Shown one piece after another: positions 15,444 through 24,173 of a stretch of DNA of 64,000 nucleotides. The notes under the pieces are model-generated. The model saw nothing but the letters and a program-made list of their open reading frames with translations, had not been told where the DNA came from and did not search any database. The first letter of the stretch is position 1. Every line of letters starts with the position of its first letter. Position numbers and translations under genes: made by a program. Source of the DNA: Spartobacteria bacterium (GTDB taxonomy: Bacteria > Verrucomicrobiota > Verrucomicrobiia > Chthoniobacterales > UBA10450); the NCBI GenBank assembly GCA_003167365.1, contig PMTM01000003.1:221645-285644 (forward strand), in the 5' to 3' direction.

Positions 15444-18400
15444 TCAAATGGCCATCTGCTGACTGGAGAGATAAAAATAGAGTCCACGTTGCGCCATTAG
15501 CTCATCGTGGGTTCCGATTTCTGCGACACTGCCTTTTTCGAGAACGACGATGGCGTTCGCCTCTCTAACCGTGCTCAAACGGTGCGCGATCACGATTGTG
15601 GTCCGCCCCACCATTAATCGTCCCAGGTTATCCTGAATGGCGCGCTCCGATTCGGTGTCGAGCGCGCTGGTGGCTTCGTCAAAAATCAATACCGGCGGGT
15701 TATTGTAAATCGCGCGCGCGATGGCGACGCGTTGCTTCTGGCCACCGGATAATGAAAGTCCTGATTCGCCGATCTTGGTCTCATAACCCAGCGGCAGACG
15801 CATGATGAAATCGTGAGAGGCGGCTGCTTGAGCGGCCCACAAAACGCGATCCAGGTCGGGCTCGGCGTCGCCGAAGGAAATATTGCGCGCGATTGTCTCG
15901 TTAAAGATGTGATTCTCTTGCAATACCATCCCGATGTGACGGCGGACGTCGCGGTAACTCAGCGACTTAAGATCAACATTATCGAATAGGATCGTCCCCT
16001 CGGTCGGTTCGAGAAGACCCGCGATAAGTTTGATCAGCGTTGTCTTGCCGCAGCCACTGCGTCCGACCAGGGCGACCATCCGCCCCGGCGCAATATCCAT
16101 CGTGATCCCTTTTAGAATATCGGGAGATTCGGGCCCGCCATATTTGAAGCTAACATTGCGAAGTTCAATGCGGCCTTCCAAGCTGTGCACCGGCGTGAGC
16201 CGCGACCGGTCGTGTCCCTGTTCCGGTTCCTGTTCGAAGATATCATTCAGCCGATTCAGAAGAACCGAGGCAAATTGCATGTTGTCCCATATTCCGAGTG
16301 TTCTCATGATTCCGGCGTAAGCCATCGCCGTTAGCGAACTGAACGCAACGAAACCGCCAATGCTGAGCTGCCCGCTGATCACCTGATTCGCACCGACCCA
16401 GAGAAAGATCGCGGTCGAAAGCATCCCAATCGTCGTTAGCACGCTGTCGTACGACATCACGATGAAACCGCTTCGGAATATTTTGCGCGAGACGGCAAGG
16501 AACTCGTTTAGCATCATGTCGCGAAAAACCGACTCCGCCGCGGCCGCCTTTACCGCTTCAATGCCTTTGATCGCGTCGATTTGATGCGAGCTGTATTTTC
16601 CCTGGCTCTCTTCCACGTCGGCGAACAACGGCCGGAGGACTTTGCGCGAGAAATACATGAGGACGCCGTAGAGCGGAGTGGTCGCGAGAAACGCCAGCAT
16701 CAAGGACGTGCTATAGAGCATCATCAAACACAGCGCGCCGGTGAGTTGAATTAAAGCGAGCAGCGCACCGACTCCGTTGCCGACGGCGAATTGTCGAACT
16801 TGCCGCGCGCCATCAAGCCGGCGTTGAATGTCGCCGGTGCGACGACTCGTGAAGTAAGTCATCGGCAGCGACAAAAGCTGGCGACTTAGGAAATCGAGGA
16901 TCGCGGTATCGAGACGGACCGCGGCGAACGAGAGCAGATATTCCTGCGCGAGCGAAGAAGCTTGCACAAAAAAGAGCACGGCTCCCATTCCCAGGAGAAT
17001 TGTTTTGAGCAGGCCGATGTCTTTTTCGACGATGACCTTGTCCACCACCATTTCCGTGAAGACAGGGAAGAGCAGTGAAAGAATGCTGACGGCGACGGCC
17101 AGCAACAACACTTGCAACAAGATCCGGCGGAACTTGGCGAAAAAGGGGAACAGCCATGTGAGCGTGGCTTTTGATTCGGGCGCCTGCTCGAATGCGATTG
17201 TGTAATCGAACAAGGCGGCGTAACCGGACCATTTTTGTTCGAACTCCTTTCGCGGAATGCGGCGCAGGCCGGAGGCCGGATCGGCTACGCGAACGAATTT
17301 TTCATCGACATCGTACAAGACCATCCAGTGGTTGCCTTCCCAATGGACGATCGCTGGCAACGGAAGGTGCGGAAGATTACGCAACGAAACTTTGAGCGCG
17401 CGGGCCGCGAGACCAAGCTCTGTCGCCGCCCGACAAAGCGCTTTCAAGCTCGTTCCGTCCGTCGCGGTGTGACAGAGCTGACGAATGCGCGCGAGGCTGA
17501 CCTTTCTCCCAAAATGCCGGCAGATCATTCCCAAGCTCGCCGCGCCGCAATCCATCTCATCGATCTGCGCAATGTGCTCGAACCGGCGAAGACGCTTTTT
17601 GTTTTTGCGGAAAAAACCGTTCTCATCGGCAAACGGTTCGGCGCCATTTTCGCTTGCCGTAGCAGCGGGTGTTTGTCCGTCTAAAGCCGTCTTGTCGTGT
17701 GTCGCTGCTTCAGCGGGAAGATTTTCCACCGTGAAATCGAGCGGGATGCGCGCTTCGGTCTTTGCCTGATATTGCGCGAGCCGTTCCTCGAGCAGGTTCT
17801 GGAATTCAGGGAAGCGCCGCTTCAGGTCTTGAACCGCATCGGGTTCGAGCGCCAGTAATTGGCACTCGGTGAACGCCTCGACCGAAGCGGCGCGCGCTGA
17901 GCCGTTCAAGATCGACAACTCGCCGAAGTAATCACCATCCCGATAAAACGCGAGGTTGTGTTCACGTCCATTATTCGCCAAAAATGCGCGCGCGCGCCCT
18001 TTCTCCAGAATGAACATTGGCCCGGCCGGATCGCCTTGCTTGATAATGAGTCCGCCCTTTTGGCAAACCATCGGGGTCAGATTCTCCATCATGCTGCGCA
18101 ACGCCGGGACCGGCAGACGGCCGAAATTGCTAAACTGATAGAGAAAACCCTGCAGCGCTCGCTGCCGTCCCGTCATCTCGACGTGATGTCTCAGCTCGGG
18201 GATTTTCTTGAGCAGATCTAAAAACGCTTCACGATCGATGCGCACCAAGACCACCGCCGTGCTACAACGAACAGTCGCCTTTCGCGTTCCTCCTTCCGCC
18301 AGAGCAGCTTCGCCAAAACTGTCCCCCGGTCGGAGAGCGCCCAGTACGATCTCCTCACCGTTCGGCAGTATCTTCAGCGCGCGTGCGCGTCCGGAAGTCA

Positions 18401-18560
18401 GCACATAAAACGCGTCGGCTGGATCTCCTTCGCGAACAATGATCTCGCCAAACTCGTACTGTTCCTCCTGCAATAGCGGGCTGATTTTTTCGAATACCTC
18501 GTCGGGGAGGAATTGAAAAAACGAGGAGCGCCTCAGCGCGGCATCTTCTTCCGTGTTCAT
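15444..18560 (-). CDS. C39-peptidase ABC exporter with two cyclic-nucleotide-binding domains
   Basis: 1038 aa from the ATG at 18560, coupled to the preceding gene by a TAATG overlap; a start at 18587 would add nine residues. Domains in order: two cNMP-binding (CAP-type) domains (about 12-125 and 150-260), a linker, a C39 double-glycine peptidase (catalytic Cys338 in EMDCGAA, His411 in HWEGNHW, Asp427 in VADPA), six membrane helices (from about 480), and the ATPase (Walker A VGRSGCGKTT, signature LSGGQKQR, Walker B LIFDEATSALD, switch His in IAHRLST). Such proteins cut leaders after Gly-Gly and export the core. cNMP domains before C39 recall NHLP-type bacteriocin exporters. The two leader peptides of the same block are the probable substrates. 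Confidence 0.93.
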   Translation of the reverse strand: MNTEEDAALRRSSFFQFLPDEVFEKISPLLQEEQYEFGEIIVREGDPADAFYVLTSGRARALKILPNGEEIVLGALRPGDSFGEAALAEGGTRKATVRCSTAVVLVRIDREAFLDLLKKIPELRHHVEMTGRQRALQGFLYQFSNFGRLPVPALRSMMENLTPMVCQKGGLIIKQGDPAGPMFILEKGRARAFLANNGREHNLAFYRDGDYFGELSILNGSARAASVEAFTECQLLALEPDAVQDLKRRFPEFQNLLEERLAQYQAKTEARIPLDFTVENLPAEAATHDKTALDGQTPAATASENGAEPFADENGFFRKNKKRLRRFEHIAQIDEMDCGAASLGMICRHFGRKVSLARIRQLCHTATDGTSLKALCRAATELGLAARALKVSLRNLPHLPLPAIVHWEGNHWMVLYDVDEKFVRVADPASGLRRIPRKEFEQKWSGYAALFDYTIAFEQAPESKATLTWLFPFFAKFRRILLQVLLLAVAVSILSLLFPVFTEMVVDKVIVEKDIGLLKTILLGMGAVLFFVQASSLAQEYLLSFAAVRLDTAILDFLSRQLLSLPMTYFTSRRTGDIQRRLDGARQVRQFAVGNGVGALLALIQLTGALCLMMLYSTSLMLAFLATTPLYGVLMYFSRKVLRPLFADVEESQGKYSSHQIDAIKGIEAVKAAAAESVFRDMMLNEFLAVSRKIFRSGFIVMSYDSVLTTIGMLSTAIFLWVGANQVISGQLSIGGFVAFSSLTAMAYAGIMRTLGIWDNMQFASVLLNRLNDIFEQEPEQGHDRSRLTPVHSLEGRIELRNVSFKYGGPESPDILKGITMDIAPGRMVALVGRSGCGKTTLIKLIAGLLEPTEGTILFDNVDLKSLSYRDVRRHIGMVLQENHIFNETIARNISFGDAEPDLDRVLWAAQAAASHDFIMRLPLGYETKIGESGLSLSGGQKQRVAIARAIYNNPPVLIFDEATSALDTESERAIQDNLGRLMVGRTTIVIAHRLSTVREANAIVVLEKGSVAEIGTHDELMAQRGLYFYLSSQQMAI

Positions 18561-19741
18561 TACGCGTAGCTCATCGGCCCGTGCCATTGAATGTGATGGG
18601 AGACCAGTTTGGAAAAATGAAGATCAAGAACCCGTTTATCAACCCGTTCGCGGATCGCTGGATCCTCGGCGTTTGGCTCGATCTTTTCGATCATGCGCCA
18701 AAGCTGAAAACCGTCGCCGCGCGCGATCGGTTCGAGCACGCTTCCCTCCGGGACGCTGAGAAATGTTTGCTGAAGATCAGGCTCGATATCTTCGATCAAA
18801 AGTTGAACGCGCCGGTATGGATATCGCCCTTCCTTGGCGACTTCTTCCATGGAAAGTCCATCGACTGTTACGCAAAGCGACGCTTCGCTCGCCGCGTCCT
18901 TCGACTCCACTTCCAGCATTTCCACATCCAGTCGCGTCAACGGCAAACGCAAAGTGCCCATTTCACGCTGACGGATTTGCGGCGTAAGAAGTTCGGTGCG
19001 GATTCGGTTATGAATTGCTTCCAACCGCAACATCTCGTTCAACCACTGCTCGTCCCGTCCAAGTCGGTTCAGCCAAGCGGGCAACTTTTTCCCATCGATT
19101 TCCGCACGTTTGAAGAATTGCTCTTTTTCTGCCGCAAGATCGACATCGGTATTTTTCGATTCCTGGAATCCGGCCACGCGCCAGCTCAATCGCGTTGCTA
19201 GCCGATCGAACTCGCCTAAAAGAATGAGCTCTGCCCTAAGCCACGCGCGCATTTCCTCAGACGCGGAAAGATAGTCGGCGGCTTGAGCCTGAACCGTGTC
19301 CTGCAAGCTGTTTTTCCAATAGTGCCGCGAAAAATAAGCGCCAAACTCATCCATCGTAAGGCCACGCGCCTCGAGCCATTGCTCCGTTTCCTCCGCAGTG
19401 ATCAAGTCGTGGTCGTAGCGAAACGCTTCCACTGCTGCGTCCACGACCGACTCATCCATCTCCACGTCGCCAGATTGGTTTTCGCTCGCGACGCAACGAA
19501 GCAGTTCCTTCCAGGTTGGCTCCAGCTCACCGCGAAAAAGAGCGGCATCAATGACGTCCCGGTCCGTGTAGGAAATGTGCCCACACGTAAAGACGGCGGC
19601 GCCTTCTTGTAAGGCAGGCTGGCTCTCTGGCTTGGACACGAGTCGGACTTTTACTCGAAGTCCTTGTGACAAGTCGAGCCTACAATGCGCCTCTTGGCCT
19701 AATTGTGAGACACAAGGGCAACTTATTGGGCCACTGGCCAT
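18560..19741 (-). CDS. PpiC-related peptide-maturation-type protein
   Basis: 393 aa without a signal peptide. The N-terminal 60 residues look unlike family members and the true start may be a GTG near 19635. Helical SurA/PpiC-like regions (TEETEQWLEARGLTMDEFGAYF) lead to a C-terminal parvulin-like part: SLCVTVDGLSMEEVAKEGRYPYRR and VPEGSVLEPIARGDGFQLWRM. I know a PpiC-related family found beside leader-peptide export genes (TIGR04500, putative peptide maturation protein); this gene fits it by context and layout, but only a profile search can confirm. It heads the export block, with TAATG coupling to the ABC gene. Likely role: chaperoning or presenting the precursor peptides. Confidence 0.7.
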   Translation of the reverse strand: MASGPISCPCVSQLGQEAHCRLDLSQGLRVKVRLVSKPESQPALQEGAAVFTCGHISYTDRDVIDAALFRGELEPTWKELLRCVASENQSGDVEMDESVVDAAVEAFRYDHDLITAEETEQWLEARGLTMDEFGAYFSRHYWKNSLQDTVQAQAADYLSASEEMRAWLRAELILLGEFDRLATRLSWRVAGFQESKNTDVDLAAEKEQFFKRAEIDGKKLPAWLNRLGRDEQWLNEMLRLEAIHNRIRTELLTPQIRQREMGTLRLPLTRLDVEMLEVESKDAASEASLCVTVDGLSMEEVAKEGRYPYRRVQLLIEDIEPDLQQTFLSVPEGSVLEPIARGDGFQLWRMIEKIEPNAEDPAIRERVDKRVLDLHFSKLVSHHIQWHGPMSYA

Positions 19742-19783
19742 AAGGGCCCGATCTTTGTAACTTCTCAGCAGAGTTGAAAGCGG

Positions 19784-19999
19784 TCAGCGTCCGTTGGCAG
19801 GATTTGAGGTATTTGCGGGCGTCTCGGTCCTCTTATCTCGCGCTGGTCGCATCTCTACCGGTGACCCTGAAGCACAATTTTCGCACCAGTGCCGCTTGGA
19901 GGCATCCAGCCGCTTTCTCATTCCGCAATGATCGCAAACAAAGACTTCTTTCCTCACTGCGACTTCATATATCACGCGGGAGATTGCCGCGCCATCCAA
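19784..19999 (-). CDS. Small four-cysteine (zinc-ribbon-like) protein upstream of the export block
   Basis: 71 aa from a TTG start, or 63 aa from GTG at 19975; neither has a clear ribosome site. The centre reads EVFVCDHCGMRKRLDASKRHWCENC, two CxxC pairs 15 residues apart, a standard zinc-ribbon spacing, followed by a basic, Thr/Pro/Asn-rich tail. It ends 42 bp before the PpiC-related gene on the same strand, so it may be the first gene of that operon. I do not recognise the family. The cysteine spacing argues for a real protein; the weak start keeps confidence low. Confidence 0.45.
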   Translation of the reverse strand: MDGAAISRVIYEVAVRKEVFVCDHCGMRKRLDASKRHWCENCASGSPVEMRPARDKRTETPANTSNPANGR

Positions 20000-20102
20000 A
20001 GGGCCAAATTCCAGGCCTTGCGAATGCCGATAACGAGAAACAGGATGACAGCGAGTGGCTTCTGTAAATCGAAGGCCGGCGGCGAGAACTACCTTGGAGG
20101 AG

Positions 20103-20654
20103 TTAATGGCGCGGAAAGCGCCAGCTCGACTCCTCGGAACTCACGCCGGCTGTGATTTGGAATTTATCATTCCCGACGGTGCCCTGGATATAGGCCTGCT
20201 TGGTCTCGTAACCGAATTTACCAATCGTTGTCCCGTATAAAACGCCCATTTCCCCGCTGGAATAAAGATCCCGATTCGATCGCGAGTAATCCACCTCGCC
20301 GGGTAAATCCTTACTATCTATCGGAGAGGCGTTCCGTTTCGGTACTTCTACAGCGCTCACCAACGCGACCGGAAAAATATCGAGTGGCATCATTCCTATC
20401 CGAGCCAATTCGCTCGAAACAGGAAAGCGCCGTCCGTCCAGAAGGGTCGGCACCGGTAGGCCATGAATCAAAACTGCACTATCCACCGTGCTGAAGATAT
20501 CCGGTTGATAAAGGGTCAGCACGGCAGCGGCGTCCAGCGCGCTGGTGCCGCGCAATTGTTCGAGCGCGATCGTTTCATCTTCGGTTTGCTGCGCCGCCAG
20601 GGGAAGGCAAAGACTGAGAAAGCCGAGAACGCCAGGAAGTGCGCGTTTTATCAT
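20103..20654 (-). CDS. Exported TonB-receptor plug-like protein
   Basis: 183 aa from the ATG at 20654 (a second ATG at 20672 adds six residues). Signal peptide (LPGVLGFLSLCLPLAAQ), then a plug-like sequence without any barrel: VDSAVLIHGLPVPTLLDGRRF, followed by MMPLDIFPVALVSAVEVPKR. Those match the plug region of TonB-dependent receptors, where the loop holds the VLIDG-R box. The protein stops where strands of a barrel would begin, so it is either a stand-alone plug-like protein or a truncated receptor. It is followed by the zinc-ribbon gene on the same strand. Confidence 0.6.
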   Translation of the reverse strand: MIKRALPGVLGFLSLCLPLAAQQTEDETIALEQLRGTSALDAAAVLTLYQPDIFSTVDSAVLIHGLPVPTLLDGRRFPVSSELARIGMMPLDIFPVALVSAVEVPKRNASPIDSKDLPGEVDYSRSNRDLYSSGEMGVLYGTTIGKFGYETKQAYIQGTVGNDKFQITAGVSSEESSWRFPRH

Positions 20655-20748
20655 GAGAGAATTCTCAGCCAAAAAGCCGCGAGCGCCAGCGAATATTTAT
20701 CCCTCAACCATCAACTGTGAGATCGATGTCGCCGCTATAATCAGCTTT

Positions 20749-21711
20749 CTAGCTGTCTTTCAAGTGTTCCCTGAAGTAATCGATCGTTTTCCTGATTCCT
20801 TCGTCGAACTGGACTTTTGGTTCCCAGCCGAGAACGTTTTTCGCGCGGGTGATGTCGGGCTGGCGAACTTTCGGGTCGTCCACCGGCAATGGTTTGTATT
20901 CGATTTTCGATTTTGCGCCGGTGATGCGAAGGATTTCCTCGGCAAATTGTTTGATCGTCATCTCGCGCGGGTTGCCGATGTTGACCGGTTCGTGGAAATC
21001 GCTCATCGCGAGTTGGAAAATTCCGTCGATCAAGTCGGAGACGTAACAGAACGAGCGCGTCTGCGAGCCGTCGCCGAAAATGGTGAGCGGCGTTTCGCTT
21101 AAGGCCTGCCCGATAAACGCGGGCACAACGCGGCCATCGCGCAGACGCATGCGTGGACCGTAAGTGTTGAAGATGCGCACGATCTTCGTGTCGATCTTGT
21201 GATAACGGTGATAGGCCATGGTCATCGCTTCGGCGAAACGTTTCGCTTCATCGTAAACGCCGCGCGGTCCGATCGGGTTGACATTGCCCCAGTAATCTTC
21301 CTTTTGCGGGTGGACCAGCGGATCGCCGTAACATTCCGAGGTGGATGCAAGAAGGAAGGCGGCCTTCTTGGCTTTGGCCAGGCCGAGGGCGTTGTGGGTG
21401 CCGAGCGCGCCGACTTTCAATGTCGGAATTGGCAGCTCGAGGTAATCGATCGGGCTGGCCGGCGAAGCGAAATGGAAGATGTAGTCGATCTTTTCTTCCG
21501 GCAGCATGATGAAGTTGGAAACGTTGTGCTTGATAAAACGGTAATCGGCGTTGCCGACGAGATGTCCTATGTTAGCGAGGTTGCCGGTGATGAGATTGTC
21601 GATCGCGATGACGCTGTGGCCTTCCGCAAGCAAACGGTCGGTCAAATGCGATCCCAGAAATCCGGCGCCGCCGGTGACGACGGAAATTGGGTTGGATTTC
21701 TTCGCAGACAT
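20749..21711 (-). CDS. uxs: UDP-glucuronate decarboxylase (UDP-xylose synthase)
   Basis: 320 aa short-chain dehydrogenase of the extended family. The NAD site is [13 protein letters not shown] (residues 10-22), the catalytic pair is in [11 protein letters not shown] (YxxxK), with a TSECYGDP motif before it and [10 protein letters not shown] after it. These, with [10 protein letters not shown] and [12 protein letters not shown], are typical of UXS enzymes that convert UDP-glucuronate to UDP-xylose; dTDP-glucose dehydratases lack several of them. The product feeds capsule or glycan synthesis. It sits alone between the plug-like gene and a divergent secreted-protein gene. Confidence 0.9.
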   Translation of the reverse strand: MSAKKSNPISVVTGGAGFLGSHLTDRLLAEGHSVIAIDNLITGNLANIGHLVGNADYRFIKHNVSNFIMLPEEKIDYIFHFASPASPIDYLELPIPTLKVGALGTHNALGLAKAKKAAFLLASTSECYGDPLVHPQKEDYWGNVNPIGPRGVYDEAKRFAEAMTMAYHRYHKIDTKIVRIFNTYGPRMRLRDGRVVPAFIGQALSETPLTIFGDGSQTRSFCYVSDLIDGIFQLAMSDFHEPVNIGNPREMTIKQFAEEILRITGAKSKIEYKPLPVDDPKVRQPDITRAKNVLGWEPKVQFDEGIRKTIDYFREHLKDS

Positions 21712-21754
21712 CGGGCGTTAACTAACGGCTGAGCAAGGAATATGCGAGGAAGAA

Positions 21755-22330
21755 TTGGGAAAAGACTGCCGACAATTTCCTTTACAGGAAAGCCATCGCT
21801 TCGTCAGCCTGAGCAGCGTGCGATGGCTTCCCCCCGCCCTGCTAATCCTCCTGCTTCTGCCACGCCTCTGGGCCCAGGAACAGGAACGCAAACTGATCGA
21901 TCGGTTGCTCAAACCGGACCTGACGTTGCAGAACAGCGCGCAAAACAAGAAATTCGTGATCAGAAGCACTTCGGAAGATCGACCGTTGAAGTCGAGAAGA
22001 TTTTTCTGGCAGGAGAAAACGATCACGAAAAGTATTTCGGACACGCGCGATTTTTCTCCACGGTCATTTTACACCCGACCCTTCAACAACACGAAGGGTG
22101 TGGCTGGCAGTCTGTCTGCGAAAACTGCGCCCAGGTCACACCTCGCGTTTGGAACGCAGACAGCAAGAGGAGTTCGCCGAGCCGCGGATGGCGACAAAAA
22201 AGTAAATGGCCGCGACTTCGCCGGTAATCGGCCGTTTCTCGGTCAGGGAAAAAGCCAAAAGGCTCTCAGCACCCAGGATAAGCCGTTGACCATCGAGCAG
22301 GTGCGCGAATTACTGAACAAAAACAAATAG
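21755..22330 (+). CDS. Small exported protein of unknown function
   Basis: 191 aa if started at 21755; a GTG at 21818 gives 170 aa and puts a clean signal peptide (LPPALLILLLLPRLWAQ) at the very N-terminus, which I find more likely. The mature protein is basic and predicted mostly disordered, with QERKLIDRLLKPDLTLQNSA, a Ser/Thr/Arg-rich centre (RPFNNTKGVAGSLSAKTA), and a C-terminal helix DKPLTIEQVRELLNKNK. I do not recognise the family. It runs 36 bp ahead of tyrS on the same strand and may share its transcript. Confidence 0.6.
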   Translation: MGKDCRQFPLQESHRFVSLSSVRWLPPALLILLLLPRLWAQEQERKLIDRLLKPDLTLQNSAQNKKFVIRSTSEDRPLKSRRFFWQEKTITKSISDTRDFSPRSFYTRPFNNTKGVAGSLSAKTAPRSHLAFGTQTARGVRRAADGDKKVNGRDFAGNRPFLGQGKSQKALSTQDKPLTIEQVRELLNKNK

Positions 22331-22366
22331 CGCGGTTACCGGTGCTGCACTATTCCGTAATGGATC

Positions 22367-23533
22367 ATGCAACCGGCTGAAGCTCTCGCCTCTCTCAAGC
22401 AAGGCGCCGCCCAAATCATCAGCGAAGCCGAGTTACAACAGAAACTCGCACTGGGCCGGCCGTTGCGCGTGAAGCTCGGGGTCGATCCGAGCACCACCGA
22501 CCTCCATCTGGGACATTCGATTGTCTTGCGCAAGCTCCGGCAATTTCAGGATCTCGGTCACCAAGCTGTTTTGATCATTGGCGATTTTACCGGCATGATC
22601 GGCGATCCGAGTGGGCGTTCAGCGACGCGTCCGCAATTGACTCGCGAAGAGGTAATGAAAAACGCCGAGACTTATCGGGACCAGGCCTTCAAGATTCTCG
22701 ATTCGGCGCGAACTGAAACCGTTTTCAACGGCGACTGGTTCCGAAAAATGAATTACGAGGAGGTTATCCGATTGAACAGTCGCGTCACTCTGCAGCAGAT
22801 GCTCCAACGCGAAGACTTCCACGCGCGGATCGAAAAGCAGCAGGCGATTCATGCGCACGAGATTCAATACCCGATCATGCAAGGCTGGGATTCGGTCATG
22901 GTAAAAGCAGATGTCGAATTGGGCGGGACCGACCAGCTTTTCAACATTTTGGTCGGACGCGATTTTCAAAAAGAGGAAGGCCAGCCGCAGCAGGTCGTTT
23001 TTCTCCTTCCGATTCTCGAAGGACTTGATGGCTCGAAGAAGATGAGCAAGAGCCTCGGGAACTTTGTCGGCATCAGCGAGTCCGCGTCCGAGATTTTTGG
23101 AAAACTGATGAGCATCTCGGATGAGTTGATGGCGCGTTATTATCCGCTGCTACTGGAACGTTCGTTGTCCAAGGAAGCGCATCCACTCGAAGCCAAGAAG
23201 CAACTCGCCTTTGAGATCGTCCAAACCTACCACTCGGCCGACGCCGCCAAGAGAACGCTGGATGAATGGAACGCGCGTTTCAGCGAGAAGCGATTATCAG
23301 ATGCCGAGCTGCCCGAGTTTGCGGCGCAAGATCGCGATGGCGTCACCATCGTGGTAAGCGCTTACTCCGAAGCTTTCGAGATCACGAAATCACGCGCGGA
23401 TGCTCGCCGCTTAATCGAACAAGGCAGCGTGCAACTCGACGGGAAGAAAGTTACCGATTCCAAGGCAGCACTTTCTCTTCGAACCGGTCAGGTGCTGCGC
23501 CTCGATAAGACCCGCGCGGTGCGAATCAAATAA
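22367..23533 (+). CDS. tyrS: Tyrosyl-tRNA synthetase
   Basis: 388 aa class I aminoacyl-tRNA synthetase that charges tRNA-Tyr. The KLGVDPSTTDLHLGHS stretch carries the HIGH box (HLGH); DGSKKMSKSLGN holds the KMSKS loop. The C-terminal 60 residues are an S4 RNA-binding domain (SRADARRLIEQGSVQLDGKK). The sequence around the HIGH box (PTTDLHLGH) and the length point to the TyrZ-like subgroup rather than the longer E. coli type. A strong hairpin follows the stop codon. Confidence 0.95.
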   Translation: MQPAEALASLKQGAAQIISEAELQQKLALGRPLRVKLGVDPSTTDLHLGHSIVLRKLRQFQDLGHQAVLIIGDFTGMIGDPSGRSATRPQLTREEVMKNAETYRDQAFKILDSARTETVFNGDWFRKMNYEEVIRLNSRVTLQQMLQREDFHARIEKQQAIHAHEIQYPIMQGWDSVMVKADVELGGTDQLFNILVGRDFQKEEGQPQQVVFLLPILEGLDGSKKMSKSLGNFVGISESASEIFGKLMSISDELMARYYPLLLERSLSKEAHPLEAKKQLAFEIVQTYHSADAAKRTLDEWNARFSEKRLSDAELPEFAAQDRDGVTIVVSAYSEAFEITKSRADARRLIEQGSVQLDGKKVTDSKAALSLRTGQVLRLDKTRAVRIK

Positions 23534-23539
23534 AGAACA

Positions 23540-23569
23540 AAGAGCACGAGCCCTTCGGCTTCGTGCTCT
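23540..23569. terminator. Hairpin after tyrS
   Basis: AGAGCACGA pairs with TCGTGCTCT around a loop containing CTTCGG (23541-23549 with 23561-23569). It lies seven bases beyond the tyrS stop, between convergent genes, so it could serve both. There is no long T run on either side. Confidence 0.6.
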
Positions 23570-23593
23570 TCGCAAGAGAGATTGATTGTCGAT

Positions 23594-24046
23594 CTACGCT
23601 GCTGCGGCCTCGAACATTGGCAATCCGGGCGCAGGCTCAAGGTAAGGCATCGCAATGCCCTCGAAGTGTGCGCGGATGCTGCGCAACTCCGAAGTCAGGA
23701 TTGCGTCGACGAAATGGAAACGCCGATCAAGCCACGCGAACAGCTTGTTCTTGATTTCGTAATGAGCGGCCAGCGTCACTTCGGTGCAGTTCGGCCGGAT
23801 CTCGGCGAAATCGACGAGCCCCATCAAATCGATGTTCCCTCCCACTGATTCGAAGGCGAACTGATCCGGCGACTCGCTATCAACCGCCAGAAGCACCGTG
23901 CGGCCTTGAAAGCTCAACGGGCCGCGGAAACTGAAATCAACCGTTTTCGATGAAGTAACGGTTGCTTTCGTCACCATAAGAAACTGCCGGCGATAGGAGT
24001 GAATGGTGGCGAGCCGCGCTTTGCACTCGGCCAGCGACTGACTCAT
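23594..24046 (-). CDS. SRPBCC-like (START/cyclase fold) protein
   Basis: 150 aa from the ATG at 24046; the ATG at 24070 overlaps a good -10 box (TATCAT) and is unlikely. No signal peptide. Pattern of a small helix-grip domain: alternating strands (VTKATVTSSKTVDFSFRGP, TVLLAVDSESPDQFAFES), a VTLAAHYEIKNKLFAWLD strand-helix and a long C-terminal helix (DAILTSELRSIRAHFEGI), as in polyketide cyclase / SRPBCC proteins that bind hydrophobic ligands. Family call is by fold pattern only. It follows bioD on the same strand by about 120 bp with its own likely promoter and an upstream palindrome. Confidence 0.55.
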   Translation of the reverse strand: MSQSLAECKARLATIHSYRRQFLMVTKATVTSSKTVDFSFRGPLSFQGRTVLLAVDSESPDQFAFESVGGNIDLMGLVDFAEIRPNCTEVTLAAHYEIKNKLFAWLDRRFHFVDAILTSELRSIRAHFEGIAMPYLEPAPGLPMFEAAAA

Positions 24047-24154
24047 GTGTAGTGTCTTTTGTAGGAGCATGATAAGTATGGTTTGAGGGAATATTTAGCA
24101 ACGCGGGTGCCACCATGTTTCTACGAGGGAAGGCTAGTTTCGGAGAGCGATTTC

Positions 24155-24173
24155 GTGTAAATTTAATTTACAC
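24155..24173. promoter_or_regulatory. Perfect 19-nt palindrome upstream of the SRPBCC-like gene
   Basis: GTGTAAATTTAATTTACAC is a perfect inverted repeat (9-bp arms, one central T) overlapping the bioD stop codon and about 110 bp upstream of the start at 24046. AT-rich symmetric sites of this size are typical of dimeric repressors. It is not the split BirA-type operator, whose arms are about 15 bp apart. Confidence 0.4.

Noticed and set aside
21718-22044. 108-codon minus-strand frame opposite the small exported protein gene
   Set aside because: Cys/Ser/Arg-rich shadow; the plus-strand frame has a signal peptide and a plausible end.
24155-24173. BirA-type biotin operator
   Set aside because: BirA sites have arms separated by about 15 bases; here the arms are one base apart, and the site lies at the end of bioD, not before it.
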